Both the position numbers and the translations under genes were made by a program. The notes below the pieces were generated by a model that worked only from the letters and a program-made list of their open reading frames with translations, did no database searches and was not told the DNA's origin. From the NCBI GenBank assembly GCA_022827095.1, contig JAJDTP010000004.1, positions 186,001 through 250,000 on the forward strand: 64,000 nt of DNA. Direction: 5' to 3'. Shown here piece by piece: positions 39,906 through 50,502 of the stretch. Source of the stretch: Dehalococcoidia bacterium. Lineage in GTDB: Bacteria > Chloroflexota > Dehalococcoidia > Lucifugimonadales > UBA3495. Every line of letters begins with the position of its first letter. Position 1 is the first letter of the stretch.

Positions 39906-39976
39906 AACTGGGTAGGCGTGAGGTCATTCCGGGGGTGGACGGGCCAGGTGATAAAATCGCGGCACGGAGGCTTGCA

Positions 39977-40726
39977 ATGACTACCGCCAAACACGGATTC
40001 AAGATACTGCCCTACCAACGGGGCGGCGAGATTGACTATGCCAGCCTGGAGTTTAATCCTGACCGGAGGGACGGGCCGCCCGACCATATGGACCAGATTG
40101 ACGAGATCGACGAAATAATGGGCCTCCTCCGCGCCCGCTTCTCCGACTTCGGGCAACGGCCTGACGTTTTTCTGAACCGTGAAACGTTCATCTGCTATGA
40201 CCGGAGCAACCTCAACGTGCGGGTGTCGCCGGACATCTACCTGGCTTTCGGGGTTGACTCCCGGGCGATTACGCCGCGACGACTGTACCTGCCCTGGGAA
40301 GTGGGAAAACCTCCGGATTTCGCGCTGGAAGTGGCGTCGGGAAGCACGGGAAGGGAAGACGTCAACCGCAAACCCGGCATCTACGCCGCTATCGGCGTGC
40401 CGGAATACTGGCGGTTCGACCCGTCCGGAGGCGAATATCACGATGCGCCGCTGAGTGGGGGGCTGCTGGTTGACGGCGCGTACCGCCCCGTTGAGTTGAC
40501 TACCGAACCCGACGGCATTTTGAAAGGGTACAGCCCCCTGCTGGAACTCAGCCTGGCCTGGGATGAGGGCTGGCCGCGGCTGTACGACCCGGCCACCGGA
40601 ACCTACCTGGAGGGCTGGCGGGAAGTGTGGCACGCCCGGCTGGCTGCCGAAACTCGCGCCCTCGCCGCCGAGACTGAAGCGCAGGTGCTTCGGGAGCAGT
40701 TGCGACGGCTGCAATCCGGGAACTGA
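39977..40726 (+). CDS. Uma2 family (DUF820) PD-(D/E)XK nuclease-like protein
   Basis: VSPDIYLAFGVD ... PPDFALEVASGSTGREDVNRKPGIYAAIGVPEYWRFDPSG; coiled-coil C-terminus. Confidence 0.92.
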   Translation: MTTAKHGFKILPYQRGGEIDYASLEFNPDRRDGPPDHMDQIDEIDEIMGLLRARFSDFGQRPDVFLNRETFICYDRSNLNVRVSPDIYLAFGVDSRAITPRRLYLPWEVGKPPDFALEVASGSTGREDVNRKPGIYAAIGVPEYWRFDPSGGEYHDAPLSGGLLVDGAYRPVELTTEPDGILKGYSPLLELSLAWDEGWPRLYDPATGTYLEGWREVWHARLAAETRALAAETEAQVLREQLRRLQSGN

Positions 40727-40768
40727 CTATTCCCCGGTTGCCTCGCACTCGTTTGCCACTGAGGGATC

Positions 40769-40878
40769 GTCAGAAGCAGGATTTTCAAGATTTGCGGATT
40801 GTCAGGATTGGAACCGTTCCGTGATGCAGCTTTCCCAATCCTGTCAAATCACAAAATCCCGTAAATCCTGCTTCTAAC
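40769..40878. repeat. CAGGATT-family inverted-repeat element, copy E
   Basis: GTCAGAAGCAGGATTTtc...cgTAAATCCTGCTTCTAAC; between convergent genes; internal sequence very close to copy A. Confidence 0.92.
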
Positions 40879-40907
40879 GAACTCCGCGAGGCGGTTGCGT
40901 TCGGGGG

Positions 40908-42902
40908 TCAGCCCAGCAGTTCCTGGACCGCCTCCTCGACCGCGGCGCCCTCGGATGACTCGCGGAGCCACTTGCGCAACTCGCGGCGGGCGATGGTCAC
41001 GGTCAGCTTGTCGCCACGCTCGGCGCGCAGTTGCTCCAGCCGTTCCGCTGCGCCGGCCGCCGCCTGCTCCCCGGCATCGGATATGCGAGCGTGGAGTGTG
41101 TCTGCGGAGTCGAACTCGGGGATTGGCAACTTCCAGAGGTGCTTGTGCAGGTGGCGCGCCCCGAACTGCCCTTTGGACATCAGGGGTTGCACCGCTTCAT
41201 ACAGAGCGTCACTGTTGATAATTGCAAGCAAATAGTTGGCTTCATGCATGTCTTTGCAAGGAAGCCAATATAACGTTTCGTCGACGATTGCATCGTGGTC
41301 TACGAGAATTGCTGCTGTCGGTACACCCGCTTCAGTTTGCACAACCCGGATCGGTCTACCGCCTGAGCGGTGTTGCCAATGCAACTGTGATGACAGCTTC
41401 CCGTAGTGGTCTAGATTTTCAACGAGATTTAGCTTGTTTGCCGGCGCTTTGTTCTCTTCCCAAATGTCGTTGATGACTTGCCACCGTCTCCGCATCCGCC
41501 GGTCCAAACCGTCGAGCCGAATGCCGCCAGGCCCTTCGGGTTGCGTAGGAAGTTGGTACTCACCCCGTCGCACCGGTAACACAGCTCGCAGCGGTTTCAG
41601 AGTCACAAATGGCACCACCGTTTCGCCTAGATATACGTCGTACAAATGCTTGCGCTCAACAGTCTGTTCGGTAATCGAGGTCAATTTCAAGGTACGCCAG
41701 GGCACCTTATCCTGAGAACCTTCGCGCGGGTTAACGGTTATCGTCTGCCCCGCCTGCACGACGGCCGTATTCTCGGCTTCCTCCACGAATATTAACCGCC
41801 GTGGCCGGATTGGCGCGCCTTGCCGCGCGTGGACAGCGTAGGGTGAATCTCCACTCCCTGACGTATCGGTGATGGTGCTGGACACTCGGCGCACTTCGTC
41901 GGTGCCCGTCGCGCCCTCCCAACGTTCGGCTGATCCGCCCAGGTGCGTTCCGTCGGTGTTCTCCCCAACTCGTTCGGCAAAAACCACGCAGGCGGGGATG
42001 GGAAAGAAGGTGTTGGGATCCAACCGCTCCAAGTCCCACGAGGTCTTGTGTCCGAAATCAACCGCCAAGGTGCGCACAACCGTCTTACTCAGGTTGCCTT
42101 TTGGCGTGAAACTGCGCTGCTCCCATTTACCGGTGCGCCACTTAGCGTACTGACCAGCCTGCAACGCACTGTGGGGCAGCACCATGCCGATCCTGCCACC
42201 GTCCGTGAGGTACAGGTCAACACTGCGAGCATAGAAAAGGCCGGCCACGTCCTGGTTGCTGGCGTAGCGTCCGCCCTGCCAGATGCCGTACAGGCTCTTG
42301 CTCTGCCTTTCCAGCTCATCGCGGAGGATGTCGGCAGTCTGGTTGTAGTTGAGCCAGGGCGGGTTGCCGATGATCACGTCGACTTTCGTGCGGCCCAGGG
42401 CGACGGGGCGGACCAGGTTGCGGGTGTAGTAGGCCCAGATGTGGTTGCGGCCCTCGTCGTGGAGGCGTTGCAGGGTGGCGATGGTGGCGGCCAGGGTCTG
42501 CCGCTCGTTGGGATCATCGATGCCGTGGTCGTCCAGGGCGATCAGGGGATCGTCGCCGGCCTCGATGTCGGCGGCGACCTGGCTCATCAGGGAGTCGAAG
42601 GTGTCGGCGCGGTCCACCAGGGAGATGGGGAAGGTCAGCTCGGAGTTGGCGTCGTCATCCACCTGGATGGTGACCTGCTGGCCGGCGAAGAGGTCGCCGG
42701 CGTTGAACCGCAGTTGCAGGGCGTCGCCCAGGTAGACGGGCACGGATCCGGAGGCGTCGTAGCCGGCGTTGACCACGGCCTCGATGGCGGGCCGCGCGGC
42801 CAGGGCCCAGGCGGCGCGGGCCAGGTGGACGGCCACCGGGTGCACGTCGATGCCGGTGACGGCGACGCGCAGGCGGTCGAGCAGTTCCTTGGGTTCAAGC
42901 AT
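40908..42902 (-). pseudogene. C-terminal part of a Type IIG-like restriction-modification protein (N6-adenine MTase motif IV + target-recognition region)
   Basis: GIDVHPVAVHLARAAWALA; motif IV DVIIGNPPWLNYNQ; same frame as 43005-44174 (offset 2097 = 3x699). Confidence 0.85.
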
Positions 42903-42911
42903 CCCTGAGTT

Positions 42912-43021
42912 GTCAGAAGCAGAATTTGCCGGATTGTCGGGATGTTCAGGATTGAGTTCGCGTGGACTGCCGGCGTGCCCAATCCCGCTAATCCCGTAAT
43001 CCCGCTAATCCTGCTTCTGAC
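42912..43021. repeat. CAGGATT-family inverted-repeat element, copy F, inside the restriction-modification gene
   Basis: GTCAGAAGCAGAATTTgccgg...gctAATCCTGCTTCTGAC; read on the minus strand it supplies codons ...QKQD-TAG. Confidence 0.92.
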
Positions 43022-44174
43022 GATTCACCGCCGCCGCCAGGAAATGCCGCACCGCCTCGGCGATGAAGGTTCCGGAGCCGCAGGCGGGGTCCAGGACGCG
43101 CTGTTGCAACGGGTCGTCCACCAGCTCCGTGACCATGGCCCGGGCCAGCCAGGCCGGCGTGTAGTACTCGCCCAGGGTGCGGCGTTCGTCGGGCGGGATG
43201 ACGGCCTCGTAGAGGATGGCGGCGATGTCGGGTGGCGCGTTCTGCCAGTCGAACCGGGCCACGCGGCGGGCCAGGGCCCTCAGGAGGTCGTGTCCGCCCA
43301 CCTCGTCGGGCCAGGCGAAGAAGTCCGACTCGATGATGCCGCTGAGTCCGGTGGCGTCGCGGAAGCGCCGGCCCTGGAGCAGGTCGGACGGTTCGATTTC
43401 GGCCAACTGCCGCAGGTCGATGCCGAAGGAGGCCTGGACGGCCATGCCGATGACCAGGCTGAGGTAGGTGTGCCGGATGAACAGGTGATCGAGCTCGGCG
43501 GGGTCGCGGGCGATTTCGCCCAGGGCGGCGCGCAGCAGGTTCTCCCACAGCCGGCGCTTGACCTTGACGGTCTCGTACTGGGCGGCCTGATCGTACAGGC
43601 GGGCGAGGACGTCGATGTCGCGCTGGTAGGTCGGGCTGCCCGGCCCCAGGTACTGCTCCACGTTGGAACGGTCCGCCGGGATGCTTTCCAGCGATATGAG
43701 GGCGCTGTCCCGCAGCCACTCGTAGAGCAGCAGCCACTTATCCGCCGCATCCAGGACGAAACCGTAGGGCGGCGACGTACGCACTTCCCTGGCCTCGGGC
43801 CAGCGCAGCAGCCAGTACCTGCCGTCGGTGAGGATACCGGTGCGGACGCCGTGACCCTCGGACTTTGACTCGTTCAGATAGTCGTCCAACTGCTGGACGT
43901 TGGCCGGATCGGGGTCGAAGCCCTCGTTGGTGCCGATGCGACGCTTGACCTCGATGAAAGTGTCCAGGGCCGTCAGGTCGACGGCGCGCCGGCTGTGATC
44001 GCTGGGCGGGTTCTCCTCAACGATCTCTTCGGCCCGGGCCAGCCCGGTCTCACGGAGGAAATCGCGTACGGCGGTGGTGATGTTGGCCTCGGGTTCATTG
44101 TTCTCGTGCCGGTGCAGGATGGAGGCTGCCGCTTCCCGGTACTTCGGGTCGTTAATGTCGAGGTGGGTGGTCAT
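43005..44174 (-). pseudogene. N-terminal part of a Type IIG-like restriction-modification protein (PD-(D/E)XK nuclease-like + MTase motif I)
   Basis: [18 protein letters not shown] (D...ExK); LGEYYTPAWLARAMV; motif I RVLDPACGSGTFIAEAVRHFLAAAVN then repeat-encoded RQKQD*. Start at MTTHLDIND. Confidence 0.85.
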
Positions 44175-44197
44175 GGGCCGATTGTAGCATCGGGGAC

Positions 44198-44226
44198 GGG
44201 ATTGCCACGCTGCGCTCGCAACGACA
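44198..44226. repeat. CATTGCGAG-family repeat, half copy
   Basis: GGGATTGCCACGCTGCGCTCGCAACGACA. Confidence 0.7.
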
Positions 44227-44297
44227 AAGCGGGGGTAGGGCACGGGCTGCCTGTGCTAAACTGGCCCAAACTCAGCCAAACTGGCCAGGACATCACC

Positions 44298-45284
<987 letters not shown>

Positions 45285-45308
45285 GGTAGGGAGCGGAGTG
45301 GTTTCGAT

Positions 45309-45614
45309 ATGTACACCTTTGACGTTCTGGTTTGGGAAGGCGAGTTGTCCGACGGTTCGACCTGCTACGCGGCGTGGTGCTCGTACGTGTATGGAGTATG
45401 GGGGCAAGGCGACACAGAGGAGGAAGCTCTGACAGAAGTCAGGTTGATGATAACTGACGTCATAGAAGATCCAGCAGACCTGGCCGAAAGCCTGGTCGAC
45501 TCCAAGGCGGCAGCAGCGGAAATCGCGGACATGATCCGCGAACGCGAGGCCGAAGGAATCTCCTGCTGGGTACGGCAAGTATCCGTTGCAGACCCCGAAC
45601 TGGCCGGCGTCTGA
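45309..45614 (+). CDS. HicB-like antitoxin, copy 1
   Basis: MYTFDVLVWEGELSDGSTCYAAWCSYVYGVWGQGDTEEEALTEVRLMITDVIEDP; paired with HicA-like ORF. Confidence 0.75.
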   Translation: MYTFDVLVWEGELSDGSTCYAAWCSYVYGVWGQGDTEEEALTEVRLMITDVIEDPADLAESLVDSKAAAAEIADMIREREAEGISCWVRQVSVADPELAGV

Positions 45615-45886
45615 TGCCGCGATACGCCAATGTGAGGCCAACGGAACTTCACCGTTTGCTGTCGCGGATGGGATTCATCGAAACCGCAAGAAATCACCAT
45701 CGCCACTATCACCATGATGGGCTTGGTCTCCGCACCCGGGTATCTTTCGGGAATAAGGAAATCGACGCGGATACCATGGGCGACATCATCACCAAGCAGC
45801 TACGCATGACGGTCGACGAGTTTCGCGAAGCACTGAGCGGCAATATACCGGAACGGTTCACCAATCCGGAGCATTGGAACGAGTAG
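45614..45886 (+). CDS. HicA-like toxin, copy 1
   Basis: MPRYANVRPTELHRLLSRMGFIETARNHHRHYHHDGLGLRTRVSFGNKEIDADTMGDIITKQLRMTVDEF. Confidence 0.82.
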   Translation: MPRYANVRPTELHRLLSRMGFIETARNHHRHYHHDGLGLRTRVSFGNKEIDADTMGDIITKQLRMTVDEFREALSGNIPERFTNPEHWNE

Positions 45887-45955
45887 CATTGGAAGTCGGT
45901 TGCTTGGGCACCCGTTCGCACGTAGCGCGGCGACAGGCTAAAGCGAGATCACAAC

Positions 45956-46261
45956 ATGCACACCTTTGAAGTACTGGTTTGGGAAGATCCATCGGAGGAT
46001 GGATCCATGGGATATGGAGCGTGGTGCTCCTACGTCGTAGGAGTATGGGGGCAGGGGGATACGGAAGAAGAGGCTTTGGCGGATATCACTTCGGTGATGA
46101 CGGATGTAATCCTGCACCCGTGGGATGATGGCGTTTCTTTGGCAAATGCCGAGGAAGCCGCGACCGAAATGGCCGGGATCATCGAGGAGCTTTTATCTGA
46201 GGGTATCCCTTACAAGATGCACCAGGTATCGATCTCGACTGAACTACCCGCCAGCGTCTGA
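45956..46261 (+). CDS. HicB-like antitoxin, copy 2
   Basis: MHTFEVLVWEDPSEDGSMGYGAWCSYVVGVWGQGDTEEEALADITSVMTDVI; paralogue of 45309-45614. Confidence 0.75.
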   Translation: MHTFEVLVWEDPSEDGSMGYGAWCSYVVGVWGQGDTEEEALADITSVMTDVILHPWDDGVSLANAEEAATEMAGIIEELLSEGIPYKMHQVSISTELPASV

Positions 46262-46533
46262 TGCCGCGATACGCCAATGTCCGGCCGCGTGAGCTACGAC
46301 GTTTACTAGCCAGGATGGGGTTCGTCGAAACCGCCCACAACGATCATTGGCGTTATCGTCACCCGGGCCTCGGCTTACGTACTAAAGTGTCCTTTGGCAA
46401 CCAAGAGATCCGAGCGGCCTTGATGGGCGAAATTATCACTACACAGCTAGGCATGACCGTTAACGAGTTTCGCGAAGCTATGAACGGGAATATCCCGGAA
46501 CGGTTTACCAACCCTGCATTCTGGAACAACTAG
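46261..46533 (+). CDS. HicA-like toxin, copy 2
   Basis: MPRYANVRPRELRRLLARMGFVETAHNDHWRYRHPGLGLRTKVSFGNQEIRAALMGEIITTQLGMTVNEF; paralogue of 45614-45886. Confidence 0.82.
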   Translation: MPRYANVRPRELRRLLARMGFVETAHNDHWRYRHPGLGLRTKVSFGNQEIRAALMGEIITTQLGMTVNEFREAMNGNIPERFTNPAFWNN

Positions 46534-46546
46534 AGGGTTGTTCGCC

Positions 46547-47872
46547 ATGATCAAGTCTTTAATCAGCCAACACCGGCGCAAAATACTGTTCAGCCTGCTG
46601 ATCCTGGCGGTGCTGTTCTACTCGCTGGGAACCGGCTTCTCCTTCTTCTACCGGTTGCTGTTCACCCTCGTGCTGTTGGTCATAATCGGTTACGGCTGGG
46701 CCTGGCTCAACCTGCGCGGCATCGACGTGCGGCTGACCCGGCTGGGAACCCGTGGCCGCGTCGGCGATTACCTGGAAGGGCAGATCCAGCTGATCAACCG
46801 CACCCGAATGCCCAAGTCCTGGCTGGAGGTGGTGGAGGACACCGACCTGGCGGAGCCGGGCGGTCGCACCGTGGCGCTGGTGAAGGGGCAGGTACGCTCC
46901 TTCCGCATCGCGACTTATCTGTCGCGGCGGGGCATTTATCGCACCGGGCGGGTGCGGGTCACGGCCCACGACCCCTTCGGGCTCTTTCGCCTGAGCCGGA
47001 CGTTCCTCAACGACCAGTCCTACACGGTGCTGCCCAAAACCGTTCCGCTGCCTGATCTGGACCGTCGCTTCGCCAACCTGCCCAGCGACTCGGTCTTTTC
47101 CCGCCGCACGCCGGCCATCACCCCCGAATCTTCCACGGTGCGGGACTACGCCCACGGCGACAGCCTGCGCCGGATCCACTGGCCGTACACCGCCCGGATG
47201 AACCGCCTGATGGTGAAAGAGTTCGACATCGGCGTGTCGGCCCAGGCCTGGGTGCTTCTGGACATGGACCGGCGCTCCCATCTGGGCGATCCGCCGGACA
47301 ACACGGAAGAACTGGCCGTGACCGTTGCGGCATCGTTGGTGCAGCACTGGGATGAAACGGCCGTGCCCGTCGGCCTGGCCGCCAATTCCGCCGACCTGTG
47401 GATGTTGAATCCCGACCGCAGGCCGGCCCAGCTGGGCATCCTGATGGAGACCCTGGCCGGCATTCGCGCGGACGGGACGCTGTCGCTGGAGCGGTTCATC
47501 TACGACCTGCGCCCCCACCTGTCGGGCTTCAACACGATCATGGTCATCACACCCTCGCGCCGTCCGGAGTGGACCTCCGCGCTGGTCAGCCTGCGCCGGC
47601 AGGGGATCAACGTCACGGTATGCTACGTGGACCACACGTCGTTCACCGATCCCGGAGGGGAACCCAGCACCGGCACCACCGGCCAGGCCGTCGCCGAGTA
47701 CCTGGCCCAGCACGACATACCCATCTACATCGTGCGGCGCGACGGGGACATCAACCAGGCCCTGTCCCGTCCGCTGGCGGTGGGCGGCGCCAGGACGTCC
47801 GAAGGTGTCGGCACTCCCCCGGACGCTGCGGATACCGCCGTCGCCGAGCCGGTAGCCGGCCGGGTTGCGTAG
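46547..47872 (+). CDS. DUF58 domain membrane protein
   Basis: RVRVTAHDPFGLFRLSRTF; TVRDYAHGDSLRRIHWPYTARMNRLMVKEFD. Confidence 0.92.
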   Translation: MIKSLISQHRRKILFSLLILAVLFYSLGTGFSFFYRLLFTLVLLVIIGYGWAWLNLRGIDVRLTRLGTRGRVGDYLEGQIQLINRTRMPKSWLEVVEDTDLAEPGGRTVALVKGQVRSFRIATYLSRRGIYRTGRVRVTAHDPFGLFRLSRTFLNDQSYTVLPKTVPLPDLDRRFANLPSDSVFSRRTPAITPESSTVRDYAHGDSLRRIHWPYTARMNRLMVKEFDIGVSAQAWVLLDMDRRSHLGDPPDNTEELAVTVAASLVQHWDETAVPVGLAANSADLWMLNPDRRPAQLGILMETLAGIRADGTLSLERFIYDLRPHLSGFNTIMVITPSRRPEWTSALVSLRRQGINVTVCYVDHTSFTDPGGEPSTGTTGQAVAEYLAQHDIPIYIVRRDGDINQALSRPLAVGGARTSEGVGTPPDAADTAVAEPVAGRVA

Positions 47873-47919
47873 CGATACAATGCCGCCGGCACGGAAAGAT
47901 GACGTAAAGCATCCAGGTC

Positions 47920-50460
47920 ATGGCTACGATAACCGCCCCGTCCCCTACCTTGGCACAGCCCACTCCGGAGGCAAATCCGGCGTGGAGCGGAGCCGGCGCC
48001 GCGCGCTGGTTGCTATCGGTCTTGACTGCGCTACGGCCGCCGGACGGGTGGGTCGCTGCCGGCTTGCTCCTCCTCAACATGATCATCGTCGTATGGTCGG
48101 TGGAGGTGGCGGACTGGGCGCCAACCCCGTCGCTGGTGCTGGTCATGATCCTGGCGGTGCTGACCGCCATTCCACTGACGCGCATACGCTTGTGGACCCC
48201 CGTGGTCCTGCCCATCGGGCTGCTCGTCGGCATCGGCGTGATCATCTGGCAGTTGGTTATAGCGGCTCCCGACGAGTTGCAGGTAGCCACCGCTGGAGAA
48301 CTATTCCATCGGCTGGGCCTGTGGGTACTGGCAGCCCGCAACGAAGGGATCAGCGTGGACCCCCTGCCCTTCGCGGTGGGCCTTATGATGGCCGCATGGC
48401 TCTCCGGCTACCTGGCGGGATGGGTATTCTTCCGCTACCGGAACTTCTGGGGCGTGTTCGCCCTGGGTGCGGTGGGCCTGATGTCCAACCTCACCTTCCT
48501 GCCGGACACTGCCAGCATCTACCTGGCGATCTACGTTTTCACCGGCCTGCTGCTGGTGGGCTGGGTCCAGTCGATGCGCTCCCGCCAACGCTGGGACGCG
48601 GAGGGCCGCATCTACGACGGGCACCTGGGCATCCTGACTGTCAGCGACACATCGATAGTGGCCATCGTGGCGCTGGTGATCGCCTTCCTGCTGCCGGTGG
48701 GAGGGCAGTGGGGCCCAGCCAACGCTTTCTACTCCCTGACCCGGGCTCCGCTGGTCTCGTGGGAAGAGGACTTCAACCGGCTGTTCGCCGGACTGCCGGC
48801 GCGGCGCCCGCTGCCTTACCGCATCTGGGGCGACACCATGGCCTTCCAGGGCACAATCAACCCCACCGACACACCGGTGCTGCAGGTCAACTCCCCGGTG
48901 CCGTTGTACTGGAAAGCGCGTTCCTACGCGACCTACACGCACGAGGGGTGGCTATCCGACGGCACCGTGCTCCGGGAGCCCGGCTGGGCGCCTGAGTACA
49001 GCGCCCCCGACCCCCACCAGGAACGGTTCAACGTGACCTTCGAGGTCATACCCAACTACGACAGCCGCAGCCTCTTCGCCGGCGGGCAGGTGATCGGCGC
49101 CAATCGCGACGTGCGTGTCGAAACCTTCGATTCCCCCCGGTACGTCATCGACCCGACCCTGGATAGCGAGACCGATCTGTTGCCGTCGGCCCTCCGGCTG
49201 GCGGTGGACGGCCTGCGCGACGCCGTGTCCGCGGACGCCTTCGCCGCAGCGGAAACCGTGGCGGGCGCGCTGCCCACATCCTTTGTGCTGGAATCGATCG
49301 AGCGGGATCCCTCCGGCAGCGTCGTCAACGCCGTGATCGGCGAAATCGTGCCCTCCGAGCCGGACGTGCTGGCCGTGCGCGCGGCCGGCGGCGCCGCTGA
49401 GGCCGGCGAACCCTACCAGCTAACCGCTTCGGTGTCCTCCGCCGAGCCGGAGGAGCTGCGCACCGCTGGCGAGGAATACGCGCCCTGGCTCTGGGCCCGG
49501 TACACCCAGTTGCCCCCAGACATGCCGCCGCGGGTGGCGGAATTCGCGCAGGCGATCACGGGCGGGGCGGAAACGCCCTACGACAAGGCGGTGGCAATCG
49601 AGCAATATCTCAAGAGCAACTACACCTACAACCTGGCCATCGATCCGCCGCCCTTCGGTTCGGACGGCGTGGACTACTTCCTGTTTGAAAGCGGTCAGGG
49701 CTACAGCGAATACTTCGGATCCGCCATGACCGTCCTGATGCGGAGCCTGGGAGTGCCGGCCCGCATGACCACCGGCTACACCACCGGAAATCTCGCCGAC
49801 GGTTCGCACATCTACGTGGTTACGGACCGGCACAGCCACGGCTGGACCGAGGTGTTTTTCCCCGGCTACGGCTGGATCCCGTTTGAACCCACGCCCGGCA
49901 GGGACATCCCGGTGGCCATCCCCCCCGAAGAACAGGCCCGAAGAACATCGGCGGCCACCGACACCAGCGATGTCGACGATCTGCTCTGCGAGATCGAAGA
50001 GGAATGCGAAGATTTCGAAGACGGTTTGGACGAATCCGACCTCGTAGCCGGCGACGCCGTCGACACCGGTTGGACCTCCACCGCGCGTAACTTCCTGCCC
50101 TGGATCGGGGGCGTCGCAGCGGTCGTGATGGCGTCGGCGACCAGCGCCTGGGCGCTGTGGCGGTGGCTGTTCGCGCCGCCCAGGGACGTGCCGGGCGCGT
50201 ATCGTCGCCTGCGCCGGCTGGGCCGCTTGGCATCGATCCCGCTGCGGGAACACCAGACGCCACACCAGTGGGCGGGAATGCTGGCCGCGGCTGTGCCGGA
50301 GCAAGCGCCGGACATCGGGCGGATCGTCAATGCCTACGCCCGCCATACGTATGCCGGGCGCGAGGCCCCCCACGCGGATGCCGACTCCGGAGTGGTCGAA
50401 GCCTGGAAGACGGTTCGCGGCCCGCTGGCGTGGTATGCCCTGCGCCGCCGGGAAGTCTGA
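47920..50460 (+). CDS. Transglutaminase-like (TgpA/DUF3488 type) membrane protein
   Basis: Multiple TM helices; YDKAVAIEQYLKSNYTYNL; GYSEYFGSAMTVLMRSLGVPARMTTGYTTG; HSHGWTEVFFPGYGWIPFEPTPG. Confidence 0.93.
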   Translation: MATITAPSPTLAQPTPEANPAWSGAGAARWLLSVLTALRPPDGWVAAGLLLLNMIIVVWSVEVADWAPTPSLVLVMILAVLTAIPLTRIRLWTPVVLPIGLLVGIGVIIWQLVIAAPDELQVATAGELFHRLGLWVLAARNEGISVDPLPFAVGLMMAAWLSGYLAGWVFFRYRNFWGVFALGAVGLMSNLTFLPDTASIYLAIYVFTGLLLVGWVQSMRSRQRWDAEGRIYDGHLGILTVSDTSIVAIVALVIAFLLPVGGQWGPANAFYSLTRAPLVSWEEDFNRLFAGLPARRPLPYRIWGDTMAFQGTINPTDTPVLQVNSPVPLYWKARSYATYTHEGWLSDGTVLREPGWAPEYSAPDPHQERFNVTFEVIPNYDSRSLFAGGQVIGANRDVRVETFDSPRYVIDPTLDSETDLLPSALRLAVDGLRDAVSADAFAAAETVAGALPTSFVLESIERDPSGSVVNAVIGEIVPSEPDVLAVRAAGGAAEAGEPYQLTASVSSAEPEELRTAGEEYAPWLWARYTQLPPDMPPRVAEFAQAITGGAETPYDKAVAIEQYLKSNYTYNLAIDPPPFGSDGVDYFLFESGQGYSEYFGSAMTVLMRSLGVPARMTTGYTTGNLADGSHIYVVTDRHSHGWTEVFFPGYGWIPFEPTPGRDIPVAIPPEEQARRTSAATDTSDVDDLLCEIEEECEDFEDGLDESDLVAGDAVDTGWTSTARNFLPWIGGVAAVVMASATSAWALWRWLFAPPRDVPGAYRRLRRLGRLASIPLREHQTPHQWAGMLAAAVPEQAPDIGRIVNAYARHTYAGREAPHADADSGVVEAWKTVRGPLAWYALRRREV

Positions 50461-50502
50461 CAATCGGGTCGAGTTTGACCGGGAGCACGGGATGGCGGCG
50501 CG

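Noticed and set aside
42912-43021. Interpreting copy F as a CRISPR-like or attenuator element
   Set aside because: No spacer array; identical architecture to the dispersed repeat family and located within a coding frame.
10255-43021. Target-site duplications flanking the CAGGATT elements
   Set aside because: Compared flanks of all six copies by eye; no consistent duplicated sequence was convincing, so no transposition mechanism is claimed.
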